Assembly (NCBI GenBank): GCA_022701635.1
Contig: JAKOOD010000282.1
Coordinates: 1 to 57,360, forward strand
DNA length: 57,360 nucleotides
Reading direction: 5' to 3'
DNA from: Burkholderiaceae bacterium
GTDB lineage: Bacteria > Pseudomonadota > Gammaproteobacteria > Burkholderiales > Burkholderiaceae_D
Below are positions 1-7,628 of the stretch, piece by piece. Under the pieces are notes generated by a model, which did no database searches, had not been told where the DNA came from, and was given only the letters and a program-made list of their open reading frames with translations. How positions within the stretch are numbered: position 1 is the stretch's first letter; each line of letters opens with the position of its first letter. Both the position numbers and the translations under genes were made by a program.

Positions 1-2
1 AC

Positions 3-89
3 ACGCAGGAAATCATGGGCGATATTCCGAACTACACCAACCAGAAGCCGGTAATCCAGATGAGCTCGGTGGCAGTCGGCGCGCCTTGA
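3..89 (+). CDS. C-terminal end of an unidentified protein (partial)
   Basis: The first bases read in one open frame and end at TGA 87-89, giving 28 residues of a C-terminus that finishes ...SSVAVGAP. The gene begins outside the window. The codon use is typical of the surrounding high-GC genome, so I take it as the tail of a real gene, but the fragment is too short to assign a family. It converges on the minus-strand gene that ends at 114. Confidence 0.5.
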   Translation, partial: TQEIMGDIPNYTNQKPVIQMSSVAVGAP

Positions 90-113
90 GCGGCGCCCCG
101 GCTTCGCACGGCT

Positions 114-464
114 TCAGCCCGACACCAGCGCCAGCAACTGGCGCCGGTCGTCCGGGCGCTGGACCTGAGCCGTGACCCGGTCCCACAGCAGGAACATGCC
201 GTAGGCCCACTGGGTCATCAGTTCGGCTTCGGTCGCCGGCTTGTCCGCCAGGCCGCCCAGCAGGCGCCCGATCTCCGCGCGCGCCTGGTCGGTCACGTGC
301 TCGTAATTCCATGCATCCATCGGCAGCATCCGCTGCCGCGCACGGTAGCGGCGCGCACGCTCGGCATCGCTCATCGCGTCGTCCTTGGGTGGACGGCCGC
401 GCTTTTTCGCACTGTTGGGGGCGAGCGGAAGTTCGATGGTGCGCTGGTCTTCGGGGTGCTTCAT
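114..464 (-). CDS. Small basic hypothetical protein with AT-hook-like motif
   Basis: This 116-residue protein (starting MKHPEDQR) has an AT-hook-like core KKRGRPPKDD near residues 20-29, followed by a basic stretch (SDAERARRYRARQR) and a helical C-terminal half. The RGRP core suggests minor-groove DNA binding; this is inference from the motif, and no enzyme domain is visible. In-frame ATG codons further upstream (488, 524) would lengthen it, but the added residues overlap a pair of TCGTG repeats that look like an operator, so I prefer the ATG at 464. A small DNA-binding regulator is the best guess; the function is unknown. Confidence 0.55.
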   Translation of the reverse strand: MKHPEDQRTIELPLAPNSAKKRGRPPKDDAMSDAERARRYRARQRMLPMDAWNYEHVTDQARAEIGRLLGGLADKPATEAELMTQWAYGMFLLWDRVTAQVQRPDDRRQLLALVSG

Positions 465-500
465 GGTTCGGCTTGCGTCGTTGAGCATGAGATCGATTAT

Positions 501-561
501 TCGTGATGCATCACACGATAGCAAGCACCGTCTTCAAGTTCATTTATCGTGGCGCATCACG
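501..561. promoter_or_regulatory. Pair of TCGTG-N6-CAC repeats upstream of the AT-hook gene
   Basis: TCGTGATGCATCAC (501-514) contains the perfect 12-bp palindrome GTGATGCATCAC (503-514). A second copy, TCGTGGCGCATCAC (547-560), matches it at 12 of 14 positions and is itself bounded by TCGTG and CACGA. Two near-identical dyads about 46 bp apart upstream of a small DNA-binding protein suggest operators, possibly autoregulatory. Confidence 0.4.
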
Positions 562-714
562 AAAAATACGGGAGCCAGGCGGCGTCACCCTGGAACGCCG
601 CGCCGCCTGCCTGCCTGCCGGCGGCGTGGCGGCGCTGGCCTGCGCACCACGGGAGTGTTCAAACCATGGGGATGGCGCTAAGCTGTCCGCTTTCCTTGAT
701 TGGAAGGTCTCCCC

Positions 715-1860
715 ATGTCCACCACCCAGCGTCACCCGAATGCCGCCCTGGCCGGCGTGCCCGGCGGCCGCCAGCGGCTCGACACGCCGGCCCTGCTGCT
801 CGATCTCGATGCGATGGCGCGCAACATCGCCCGCATGGCACAGTTTGCGGCAGGCCGGGGCGTGGGGCTGCGGCCCCACGTCAAGACCCATAAATCGGTC
901 GAGATCGCGCGCCGCCAGCTGGCGGCAGGGGCGATCGGCGTGTCCTGCGTCACGCTAGGTGAAGCGGAGACGATGGCGGCGGCCGGCCTGCCCGGCGTGC
1001 TGATCACCTCGCCGATCGTCACGGCCGGCAAGATTCGCCGCCTGGTCGAGCTGGCGTCACGGACGGCGCCGGGCGACGTCATGGTGGTCGTGGATCACCT
1101 CCGCAACGTCGACGACCTGGCCGCGGCCGCCGGCGCGCTGGCGCATCCGCTGCACGTGCTGATCGACTACGCGGCCGGCTACGGGCGCACCGGGGCGGCC
1201 GATGCCACCGCGGTGCTGGCGCTGGCACGGCGGATCGCGAGCCATCCCGCGCTGCGCCTGTGCGGACTGCAAGCCTATGCCGGCAACATCCAGCACATCG
1301 GCGCGCGCGCACAGCGCGCCGCCGCCGCCGCCGCGGTGCGGGCTTCGGTGCGCCAGGTCATCGACGCCGCATCGGCCGCCGGCATCCGCTTCGAGATCGT
1401 CACCGGCGGCGGCACCGGCAGCCACGACCTGGACGCGCAGGACGACCTGTTTACCGAACTGCAGGTCGGTTCGTACGTCTTCATGGATGCCGACTACAGC
1501 GCGGTACTGGCCGGCGGCGCCGCGTCCACGGCCTTCGACGTGGCCCTGCTGGTGCAGGCCGCTGTGGTCAGCGTGAACCAGCCCGGCTGGGTCACTGTCG
1601 ACGCCGGCACCAAGGCCTTCGCCACCGACAGCGGCGTGCCGCTGGTCGCGGGCGGATCGCTGGCGGGCGCCGCCTACGTCTTTGCCGGCGACGAGCACGG
1701 CAGGCTGACGGTGGATGGTGGCCGGCGTCCGCAACTGGGCGACCGGGTCGAATTCGTGACGCCGCACTGCGACCCGACCGTCAACCTGCACGGGGTCTAT
1801 CACGTGGTCAGCGGTGACACCCTGGTGGCCATCTGGCCGGTGGATGCCCGTGGCCGCTGA
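715..1860 (+). CDS. D-threonine aldolase / D-serine dehydratase-like PLP enzyme (DSD1 family)
   Basis: A 381-residue fold-type III (alanine-racemase-like) PLP protein. The PLP-lysine motif RPHVKTHK lies at residues 53-60 (Lys57 expected to carry PLP), the phosphate-binding stretch VTGGGTGSHD is in the middle, and the metal-binding HCDPT motif is close to the C-terminus. These are the hallmarks of D-threonine aldolases, 3-hydroxyaspartate aldolases and eukaryote-type D-serine dehydratases, which act on D-beta-hydroxy amino acids. The substrate cannot be settled from sequence. The start is the ATG at 715, eight bases after GGAAGG; a TTG at 700 would be the alternative. The LacI-family gene follows 25 bp downstream on the same strand, so the two are probably co-transcribed. 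Confidence 0.85.
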   Translation: MSTTQRHPNAALAGVPGGRQRLDTPALLLDLDAMARNIARMAQFAAGRGVGLRPHVKTHKSVEIARRQLAAGAIGVSCVTLGEAETMAAAGLPGVLITSPIVTAGKIRRLVELASRTAPGDVMVVVDHLRNVDDLAAAAGALAHPLHVLIDYAAGYGRTGAADATAVLALARRIASHPALRLCGLQAYAGNIQHIGARAQRAAAAAAVRASVRQVIDAASAAGIRFEIVTGGGTGSHDLDAQDDLFTELQVGSYVFMDADYSAVLAGGAASTAFDVALLVQAAVVSVNQPGWVTVDAGTKAFATDSGVPLVAGGSLAGAAYVFAGDEHGRLTVDGGRRPQLGDRVEFVTPHCDPTVNLHGVYHVVSGDTLVAIWPVDARGR

Positions 1861-1885
1861 GGGAGCGGCGGGTATAATCGCGCCC

Positions 1886-2908
1886 ATGAGTGACCCGATG
1901 AGCGACCCTACGCGCGACGCCTCCGTACCCACCCCGGTACCGACCCTGTCCGACGTCGCCGCCCTGGCGGGTGTGTCGCGCGCGATCGCCTCGCGTGCGC
2001 TGTCGGCGCAGCCGCGCCCGGTGTCGGCCGACAAGCGCGAACGCGTGCTGCGTGCGGCCGAGACCCTCGGCTTCCGCCCCAATTCACTGGCGCGCGGGCT
2101 GGCCAGCAAGACCGTCAACCTGGTCGCCATCCTGGTGAATCATATCCACGACCTGTCCGACCTCGACCTGTTCGACCTGCTGCTGGCCGACATCCAGGCG
2201 ATCGGCAAGCAGGTGATCTTCATCCGCGTGGGCGCCGGCGGCGACGCCGCATCCTTCCTGCGCGACGGCGTCGCCTACCACGTCGATGCGGCGCTGGTGT
2301 TTTCCGACTTCGCCGACGCCGCCAGCGTGCGCCGCATGTTCCGCAACAATGCGGTGCTGATGCTGAACGGCCAGCACGACCCGGGCGCGCCCTCGGTGAC
2401 GATGGACGAAGACCACGGCATCCGCGAAGCGGTGGCCGATGCGGCGGCCAAGGGCGTGCGCAGCGCGCTGCTGCTGACCGGCCGCACGATGTCGCTGGTG
2501 GAGCAGGCGCGCATCGCCTCGTACCGCGCGGCGCTGGCGCGGCACGGCATCGAGCTGCTCGGAGAGCTGGCGGGCGATTATTCGTATGCCAGCGGACGCA
2601 CGCTGGCGGCCAGGATCGACGTGGAGGCCACCGGCGCCGTGTTCTGCACCTCGGATGCGATGGCGATGGGGGTGCTGGATGCCCACCGGGCGCACTTTCC
2701 GCAGCACCGGCCGGCACGTTTCCGCCTGTACGGGTTCGACAACGTCTCGCTGACCCAGTTCGACGCCTATCCGATTTCCTCGATCGGCGCCGACAAGCGC
2801 GCGTATGTGGCGCAGATCGTGCGCATCCTGAACGGGCCGGCGCCGCTGGCGCAGAACACCGAGCAGGTGCTGGTGCCGACCCGCTTCGTGCCGCGCCTTA
2901 CGGGCTGA
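1886..2908 (+). CDS. LacI-family transcriptional regulator
   Basis: 340 residues. The N-terminal LacI helix-turn-helix is clear (TLSDVAALAGVSRAIASRAL, about residues 20-40), followed by the hinge region (LGFRPNSLARGLASK) and a periplasmic-binding-protein-like effector domain ending near ISSIGADKRAYV. Such proteins repress or activate sugar and amino-acid uptake genes by binding even palindromes with a central CG. A perfect palindrome of that type lies at 6812-6831 in front of the ABC importer of the converging operon, and I infer that this is its target. The ATG at 1886 or the in-frame ATG at 1898 could be the start; a TATAAT at 1873-1878 lies just upstream, so a short-leader promoter is possible. 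Confidence 0.9.
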   Translation: MSDPMSDPTRDASVPTPVPTLSDVAALAGVSRAIASRALSAQPRPVSADKRERVLRAAETLGFRPNSLARGLASKTVNLVAILVNHIHDLSDLDLFDLLLADIQAIGKQVIFIRVGAGGDAASFLRDGVAYHVDAALVFSDFADAASVRRMFRNNAVLMLNGQHDPGAPSVTMDEDHGIREAVADAAAKGVRSALLLTGRTMSLVEQARIASYRAALARHGIELLGELAGDYSYASGRTLAARIDVEATGAVFCTSDAMAMGVLDAHRAHFPQHRPARFRLYGFDNVSLTQFDAYPISSIGADKRAYVAQIVRILNGPAPLAQNTEQVLVPTRFVPRLTG

Positions 2909-2932
2909 CCACGGGCTGACAGCAGTTGCATC

Positions 2933-2951
2933 GTGGGCACGGGGTGCCCAC
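2933..2951. repeat. Perfect GC-rich hairpin between convergent genes
   Basis: GTGGGCAC (2933-2940), loop GGG, GTGCCCAC (2944-2951), flanked by CCTAC. It sits between the convergent ends of the LacI gene and the binding-protein gene. No T-tract follows on either strand, so it resembles a dispersed REP-type palindrome more than a canonical terminator. Confidence 0.5.
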
Positions 2952-2967
2952 CCTACAATTATTTCAC

Positions 2968-3771
2968 TTACGGTGCCAGCACCGGCGGCACCGCTTTCGC
3001 ACCCCACCATTTGCGGTAGTTGGCGGCGTAGGCGCCGGTCCGTACGTAATCGGCCACGAAGCCGTTCACGAACTGCAGCAGCGCCGGATCGCCCTTGGCC
3101 ATCGCGATGCCGATCGGCGTGTTGCCGTACATCGCGGGCAGGGTCTCCAGCTGCGGGTTCTTGCTGGCCAGGTAGTCGAGCAGCGATGCGTCCTCGATGC
3201 CGGCATCGGCGCGCTTCTGCTGCAGCAGCAGGACGCCGTCCGGCGCGAAGTTGTCGGTGTAGACCGGCAGCGCCCCCGGCGCCGAGTGGCGCAGGAAGGC
3301 ATCCGCCGTGGTGCCGCGGCCGACCACCACGCGCTTGCCGGCCAGGTCCGCCAGCGACTTGATGTGCGCGCTCTTCTGCGAGATCACGCGCAAGCCGGCG
3401 ACGTTGTAGGGCATCGAGAAATCCACCACGCGGGCGCGCTGCGGCGTGATCGAGACGTTGGCCACCACCAGGTCGAGCTGTTTAGAGCGCAGCATCGAGA
3501 TGCGGGCGTCGCTCGAGACGTCGGAAAAGCGCACCGGCACCCCCAGGCGCGCGGCCAGCTGTTTGGCGACGTCGACGTCGTAGCCGACCGGCTCGTTGGC
3601 GGCGTTGCGGAAGCCCACCGGCTCGCCGCCCAGCGAGACGCCGATGCGCACGTAGCCGCGCGCCTTGATCTCCTCGATGCGGCCGGCCAGCGCCGATGTC
3701 GCCATCAGCATCAACAGGGCGCCGGCGGCGCAGCGTCCCCAATGCATTTTCAGTGTCAGACCGTGCTCCAT
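2968..3771 (-). CDS. Amino-acid-type ABC transporter substrate-binding protein
   Basis: 267 residues with a signal peptide (MHWGRCAAGALLMLMATSALA) and the SBP_bac_3 pattern: GYVRIGVSLGGEPVGFRN, GYDVDVAKQLAARLGV, then DLVVANVSITPQRARVVDFS and DLAGKRVVVGRGTTAD. This is the periplasmic receptor of a polar amino-acid importer. It is the last gene of the unit running permease, permease, ATPase, glycosylasparaginase, receptor, and lies 11 bp behind the hydrolase. The start at 3771 is preceded by AAAGGACA. Given the hydrolase next door, the ligand may be a glycosylated asparagine such as GlcNAc-Asn; that is inference. Confidence 0.88.
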   Translation of the reverse strand: MEHGLTLKMHWGRCAAGALLMLMATSALAGRIEEIKARGYVRIGVSLGGEPVGFRNAANEPVGYDVDVAKQLAARLGVPVRFSDVSSDARISMLRSKQLDLVVANVSITPQRARVVDFSMPYNVAGLRVISQKSAHIKSLADLAGKRVVVGRGTTADAFLRHSAPGALPVYTDNFAPDGVLLLQQKRADAGIEDASLLDYLASKNPQLETLPAMYGNTPIGIAMAKGDPALLQFVNGFVADYVRTGAYAANYRKWWGAKAVPPVLAP

Positions 3772-3782
3772 TTGTTGTCCTT

Positions 3783-4715
3783 TCAGGGTTTGACGGTGGC
3801 GGCGACGCGCAGTTCGGGGGCGGCCATGCGCTCGTCCCAGTACCAATAGCGGATCTCGTCGTCGCAGCGGTAGTTGACCACCTGGTGCTTGCCTTTGGCA
3901 TCCATCGCATGGATCACGACGCCGGCCAGGAAGCCGGTCTTCAGCTCGGCCAGTTCTTCCACCGCCAGCTTGACCGCGTCTTCGAGCGTGTGCCCGAGCC
4001 GCAGCGCCAGCACGATGCTGCGCGAGGTCCCGCAGCGCATGGTCATTTCGCCGGTATGGGTACAGGCGGCCGCGCCATAGCGGCTGTCCGCATAGAAGCC
4101 GGCGCCGGGAATCGGCGAATCGCCCAGGCGCCCCGGATACTTCCAGGCCCAGCCCGAGGTCGATGTGACCACGCCGAGATTGTCGGCGCCATCGCGGCCC
4201 AGGAACACCGTGGTGTCGCGCACGCGCTCGGGGTCGGTGATGGTGTTGCTGAGCGGCGCCAGCGGAATGTCCGGGAAGGCGGCCAGCTGCTGCGGCGACA
4301 TCTCCTTTTGCAGGCGCTCCCACCAGACCCGCTTGCTGTCCGGGTGCAGCACCTCGTCGAGCGCGAAACCGCGTTCGGTGGCGAAGCGCCGTGCCCCGGC
4401 GCCGGTCAGCATCACGTGCGGCAGGTGCTGCATCACTTCGTAGGCCAGCGCGGAGACGGGCAGGGTGGCCGGCACCGCGCCGACCGCGCCGACGTCGCGC
4501 GTGGTGCCGTCCATGACGCCGGCGTCGAACTCCATCTCGCCCAGCATGTTCGGCCAGCCGCCGTAGCCGACGCTGCGCACTTTCGCCTCGCGTTCGACCT
4601 TGGCGATGCCGCCGACCATGGCCGGGATAGCGGCGCCGCCTCCTTTCAGCAGGTCTACCGTGGTGTCGAAGCCGGGCCAGGCTTCGGCGTTCGCCAACAG
4701 CATTTTCATGTTCAT
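3783..4715 (-). CDS. N4-(beta-N-acetylglucosaminyl)-L-asparaginase (glycosylasparaginase), Ntn hydrolase
   Basis: 310 residues. The block TSTSGWAWKYPGRLGDSPI with the following PGAG matches the glycosylasparaginase signature (human AGA: TSTNG...GRVGDSPIPGAG). Aligning on that block puts the autocatalytic nucleophile HDT of AGA at RDT, so Thr168 is the expected N-terminal nucleophile after self-cleavage. The family cleaves the GlcNAc-Asn bond of N-glycan remnants, giving aspartate, ammonia and GlcNAc. No signal peptide is visible, so it should act in the cytoplasm on an imported substrate. It overlaps the ATPase gene (4712) by 4 bp and precedes the binding protein. A plain isoaspartyl peptidase/asparaginase is the alternative, but the GDSPIPGAG block favours the glycosyl type. 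Confidence 0.85.
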   Translation of the reverse strand: MNMKMLLANAEAWPGFDTTVDLLKGGGAAIPAMVGGIAKVEREAKVRSVGYGGWPNMLGEMEFDAGVMDGTTRDVGAVGAVPATLPVSALAYEVMQHLPHVMLTGAGARRFATERGFALDEVLHPDSKRVWWERLQKEMSPQQLAAFPDIPLAPLSNTITDPERVRDTTVFLGRDGADNLGVVTSTSGWAWKYPGRLGDSPIPGAGFYADSRYGAAACTHTGEMTMRCGTSRSIVLALRLGHTLEDAVKLAVEELAELKTGFLAGVVIHAMDAKGKHQVVNYRCDDEIRYWYWDERMAAPELRVAATVKP

Positions 4716-5446
4716 GACTTGTTCATCTTTGATAAAAATTGGGCGATGCGGGGCTGCGCCAGGCCGCCATCGAGGGCGAAGAATTGCGCCGCGGGCAGGT
4801 CGGCCAGCAGCCGGCCGCCGTCGAGGAACACGATGCGGTCCGAGATCTCGCGCGCGAAGTCGACTTCGTGGGTCACGAACAGCATCGTGGTGCCGCTGCG
4901 CGCCAGTTTCGCGAGGATCGCCAGCACCTCGGCCGTCATCTCCGGATCGAGCGCGCTGGTGACTTCGTCCAGCAGCAGGTAGCGCGGTTGCATCGCCAGG
5001 GCGCGGCAGATGCCGACGCGCTGGCGCTGGCCGCCGGACAGCTGGGACGGATACAGGTCGGCGCGCTCGGCGAGGCCGACGGAGGCCAGCAGTTCGCGCG
5101 CTTCCTGTTCGGCGCGGACGCGCGGCACCTTGAGGACGTCGATCGGCGCCAGCGTCACGTTCTGCAGCGCCGTCATGTGCGGATACAGGTTGAACAGCTG
5201 GAACACGGTGCCCGAACAGCGGCGCGCCAGCTGCAGCCCCTTCGGATCGTCGACGCGGTGGCCGTCGACCGAGATCGTGCCGCCGTCCAGCTTTTCGAGG
5301 CCGTTGATGCAGCGGATCAGGGTCGACTTGCCGGACCCGCTGGGACCGAGGATGGACACCACTTCACCCGGCGCGATGCGCAGGTCGATGCCGTCCAGGA
5401 TGGTATTGCCGCCGAAGCGCTTGGATGCGCCTTCGATGTGGATCAT
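4712..5446 (-). CDS. Amino-acid-type ABC transporter ATP-binding protein
   Basis: 244 residues with a complete ABC ATPase core: Walker A GPSGSGKST near residue 35, Q-loop FQLFNLYPHM, signature LSGGQRQRVG, Walker B YLLLDEVTSALDP and H-loop VTHE. It resembles GlnQ/HisP-type ATPases. The start at 5446 follows GGAAGGGG with good spacing and lies immediately behind the TAG of the permease gene (5448-5450). Its 3' end overlaps the glycosylasparaginase start by 4 bp, so translation is coupled along the operon. One Walker B oddity: the usual DEPTSALDP reads DEVTSALDP. Confidence 0.93.
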   Translation of the reverse strand: MIHIEGASKRFGGNTILDGIDLRIAPGEVVSILGPSGSGKSTLIRCINGLEKLDGGTISVDGHRVDDPKGLQLARRCSGTVFQLFNLYPHMTALQNVTLAPIDVLKVPRVRAEQEARELLASVGLAERADLYPSQLSGGQRQRVGICRALAMQPRYLLLDEVTSALDPEMTAEVLAILAKLARSGTTMLFVTHEVDFAREISDRIVFLDGGRLLADLPAAQFFALDGGLAQPRIAQFLSKMNKS

Positions 5447-5447
5447 G

Positions 5448-6122
5448 CTACAACCCCTTCCATTCACGATGCGCGCGCAGGCGCGCTTCCACGCGCGCGC
5501 AGGCGCCGGCGATCAGCCGCGCCATCAGGTAATACAGCAGGCCGATCACGGTCCAGACGATGAAGGGCTTGAGCGTGCGCAGGTTCAGGATCGCGCCGAC
5601 CTTGGTGAGATCGATCACGCCGATCACCGAGATCAGCGAGGTCACTTGCAACTGGTTGATCAGGAGGCCGGCCAGCGGTCCGAAGCCGAAAGCGGCCGCC
5701 TGCGGCGCCACGACCCGGCGCAGCGTCTGCCAGCGGCTCAGGCCGAACACGCGCGCGGTCTCGATCTGCTCGCGCCCCACCGATTCGATGGCCGATACCG
5801 CGATCACGTAGATAAAGGCGGCCGTATTCCCGGACAGCGTGATCAGCGCCGCCTGGACCGGCGTCAGGTCGGTCTCCAGCAGCACCGGCAAGCCGAAGAA
5901 CACCAGGAACAACTGCACCAGCACCGGGGAGTTTTTCAACAGTTCGGCCAGCAGGGCGGCCAGGGGCGCCAGCAGCGGCACGCGGTAATAGCGCAGCAGC
6001 GCCCAGCCCAGGCCGATGACGCCGCCGATGAGGGTGGTCGCGGCGAACAGCGCGACCGAGACGCCGAGCCCCTGCAGCAGCAGGAGCAGGTCGTGGGCGC
6101 TGAAATCGGCGTAGCGCATCAT
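5448..6122 (-). CDS. Amino-acid-type ABC transporter permease (second)
   Basis: 224 residues, HisM/GlnP-type permease with about five membrane segments and the EAA-like loop RVFGLSRWQTLRRVVAPQA, which contacts the ATPase. ELLKNSPVLVQLFLVFFGLP is the family-typical periplasm-proximal segment. The start uses an ATGA overlap with the stop of the first permease (6119-6122). It works as a heterodimer with that permease in the inner membrane. Confidence 0.92.
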   Translation of the reverse strand: MMRYADFSAHDLLLLLQGLGVSVALFAATTLIGGVIGLGWALLRYYRVPLLAPLAALLAELLKNSPVLVQLFLVFFGLPVLLETDLTPVQAALITLSGNTAAFIYVIAVSAIESVGREQIETARVFGLSRWQTLRRVVAPQAAAFGFGPLAGLLINQLQVTSLISVIGVIDLTKVGAILNLRTLKPFIVWTVIGLLYYLMARLIAGACARVEARLRAHREWKGL

Positions 6123-6796
6123 CGGGCGTGCTCGCGGTTCAGGCGCCGGTGCAGGGCGCCGGCCGACAACGCCACCAGCCAGGTCAGCGCGGCATACAGG
6201 ACCAGCAGCAGCGCGTACACCTCGAACGGCTGGAAGGTGTCGGCGGCCACGATCTTGGCGCTGCCGGTGAGTTCGTTCAGGGTGATCGCCGACAGGATCG
6301 ACGAGGTCAGGATCAGGTTGACGAACACCGACCCGAGCGGCCGCACGGCACTGCGCAGCGCGATCGGCAGCACGATGCGACGGTAGATGGCGACCCGCGA
6401 CAGCCCGCTGACTTGCGCAGCCTCCAGCACGCCGGGATCGATCGCCAGGATGCCGGCGCGGATCGCATCGGACGTGAAGGCGCCGCCCGCCAGCGACAGC
6501 GCCAGTACACCGGTGGCGAAAGCGCTCAGCTCGAGGCCGATTTCGGGCAAGCCGTAGAACAGGAAGAACAGCTGGACGATGAAGGGCACGTTGCGGAACA
6601 CGTCGACGTACACGGCGGATGCGCGCCGCGCCGGCGCCGATGCCGCGGTGCGCATCAGGGCCGCCAGGATGCCCAGTAACAGGCTGCCGGCGAGGGCCAG
6701 CGCGCAGGCGAGGGCGGTGAGGCGTGCCCCGGCGGCGAGGTCGCCAAAATACGGTACGAGCGAGGTCGGATCGAACTGCAAACTGCATTCTCCCAT
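6119..6796 (-). CDS. Amino-acid-type ABC transporter permease (first)
   Basis: About 225 residues with the same architecture as its partner: YVDVFRNVPFIVQLFFLFYG, and the EAA loop AAQVSGLSRVAIYRRIVLPIA. It is the first gene behind the palindromic operator at 6812-6831. The start is uncertain: ATG 6796 is used here, but GGGAG just inside it could serve a TTG about 12 bases further in. The frame stays open upstream through the operator, which argues against the longer reading as the real start. Confidence 0.88.
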   Translation of the reverse strand: MGECSLQFDPTSLVPYFGDLAAGARLTALACALALAGSLLLGILAALMRTAASAPARRASAVYVDVFRNVPFIVQLFFLFYGLPEIGLELSAFATGVLALSLAGGAFTSDAIRAGILAIDPGVLEAAQVSGLSRVAIYRRIVLPIALRSAVRPLGSVFVNLILTSSILSAITLNELTGSAKIVAADTFQPFEVYALLLVLYAALTWLVALSAGALHRRLNREHAR

Positions 6797-6811
6797 CTGG
6801 CATGAAACCAA

Positions 6812-6831
6812 AAGTGAAACCGGTTTCACTT
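6812..6831. promoter_or_regulatory. LacI-type operator, perfect 20-bp palindrome
   Basis: AAGTGAAACC at 6812-6821 is followed without spacer by its exact complement GGTTTCACTT at 6822-6831. An even palindrome with a central CG step is the form recognised by LacI-family proteins. It lies 16 bp upstream of the first permease start, inside the 100-bp gap behind cutC. The only LacI-family gene in the window is at 1886-2908, at the other end of the same gene set. Confidence 0.8.
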
Positions 6832-6896
6832 CAAGCCCGACGAGTCTCACACAAACTGTCGGGAATTTCAAGAACAACGACGAACGGCGCGGCGGA

Positions 6897-7628
6897 TCAG
6901 GCCAGCAGGGCGGCCTTCAATGCGGCGACCTTGGCGGCGCTGGTCTGGCGGCGGCCGCCGGCGTCGAAGCCGAAGTCCGCGACCTGCGGCGACGGCGGCG
7001 CCAGCGGCACCGAGCAGGAGGCGTGGATGTCGGTCAGCGGCAATCGCGCGCACAGCACGCCGGCGTTGCCGGCGTCGATGCCGGCACCGGGCATCACAGT
7101 AATCCGGCCGGCGGCCGCGTCGAAGCAGCGCTGCAGGCCGTCCAGGCCATCCGGGGCTTTCCTGGCGCCGCCGGAAGTGAGGATGCGCTCGAAACCGAGG
7201 CCGATGGCGAGGAGGGTGGCTTGTGCCAGGTCCGGGCACAGGTCGATCGCCCGGTGCAGCGTGCAGCGCAGCTTGCGCGCCATGGCATGCCGCACCAGGT
7301 GTTCCAGTGTGCGGGCGTCCAGCTGGCCGTCGTCCAGCGACGCGCCGAGCACGACGCCTTGCAGGCCGGCGGCCGCCACCGCGTCGATCTCGTGCAGCAT
7401 CAGACCAATCTCCGCCTCGCTGAAACGGAAGTCGCCGCCGCGCGGGCGGATCATGGCCACCACCGGCACCGGGCTGCTGGATGCCGCGCGCAGCAGGCCG
7501 GCGCTCGGGGTCAGGCCGCCGATCTCGAGGGCGCTGCACAATTCGATGCGGCCGGCGCCGCCTTCGAGTGCGGCGGCCAGGCCGTCGGGGTGGTCCACGC
7601 AGACTTCGAGGGTGATCCCGTCAGCCAC
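6897..7628 (-). CDS. cutC: CutC family protein
   Basis: 243 residues, a TIM-barrel of the CutC family: LEVCVDHPDGLAAALEGGAGRIELCSAL, then GGLTPSAGLL, MIRPRGGDF and RILTSGGARKAPDGLDGL. CutC was named for copper homeostasis in E. coli, but the biochemical role is unsettled. It overlaps the ROK kinase stop by 8 bp, so it is translationally coupled to a sugar kinase and sits upstream of a GlcNAc-releasing hydrolase; I infer a role linked to amino-sugar metabolism rather than copper here. It lies in front of, not behind, the LacI-type operator. Confidence 0.88.
   Translation of the reverse strand: MADGITLEVCVDHPDGLAAALEGGAGRIELCSALEIGGLTPSAGLLRAASSSPVPVVAMIRPRGGDFRFSEAEIGLMLHEIDAVAAAGLQGVVLGASLDDGQLDARTLEHLVRHAMARKLRCTLHRAIDLCPDLAQATLLAIGLGFERILTSGGARKAPDGLDGLQRCFDAAAGRITVMPGAGIDAGNAGVLCARLPLTDIHASCSVPLAPPSPQVADFGFDAGGRRQTSAAKVAALKAALLA

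Noticed and set aside
2933-2951. Rho-independent terminator between the LacI and binding-protein genes
   Set aside because: The stem is perfect, but neither strand has a T-tract behind it; it is listed as a repeat instead.
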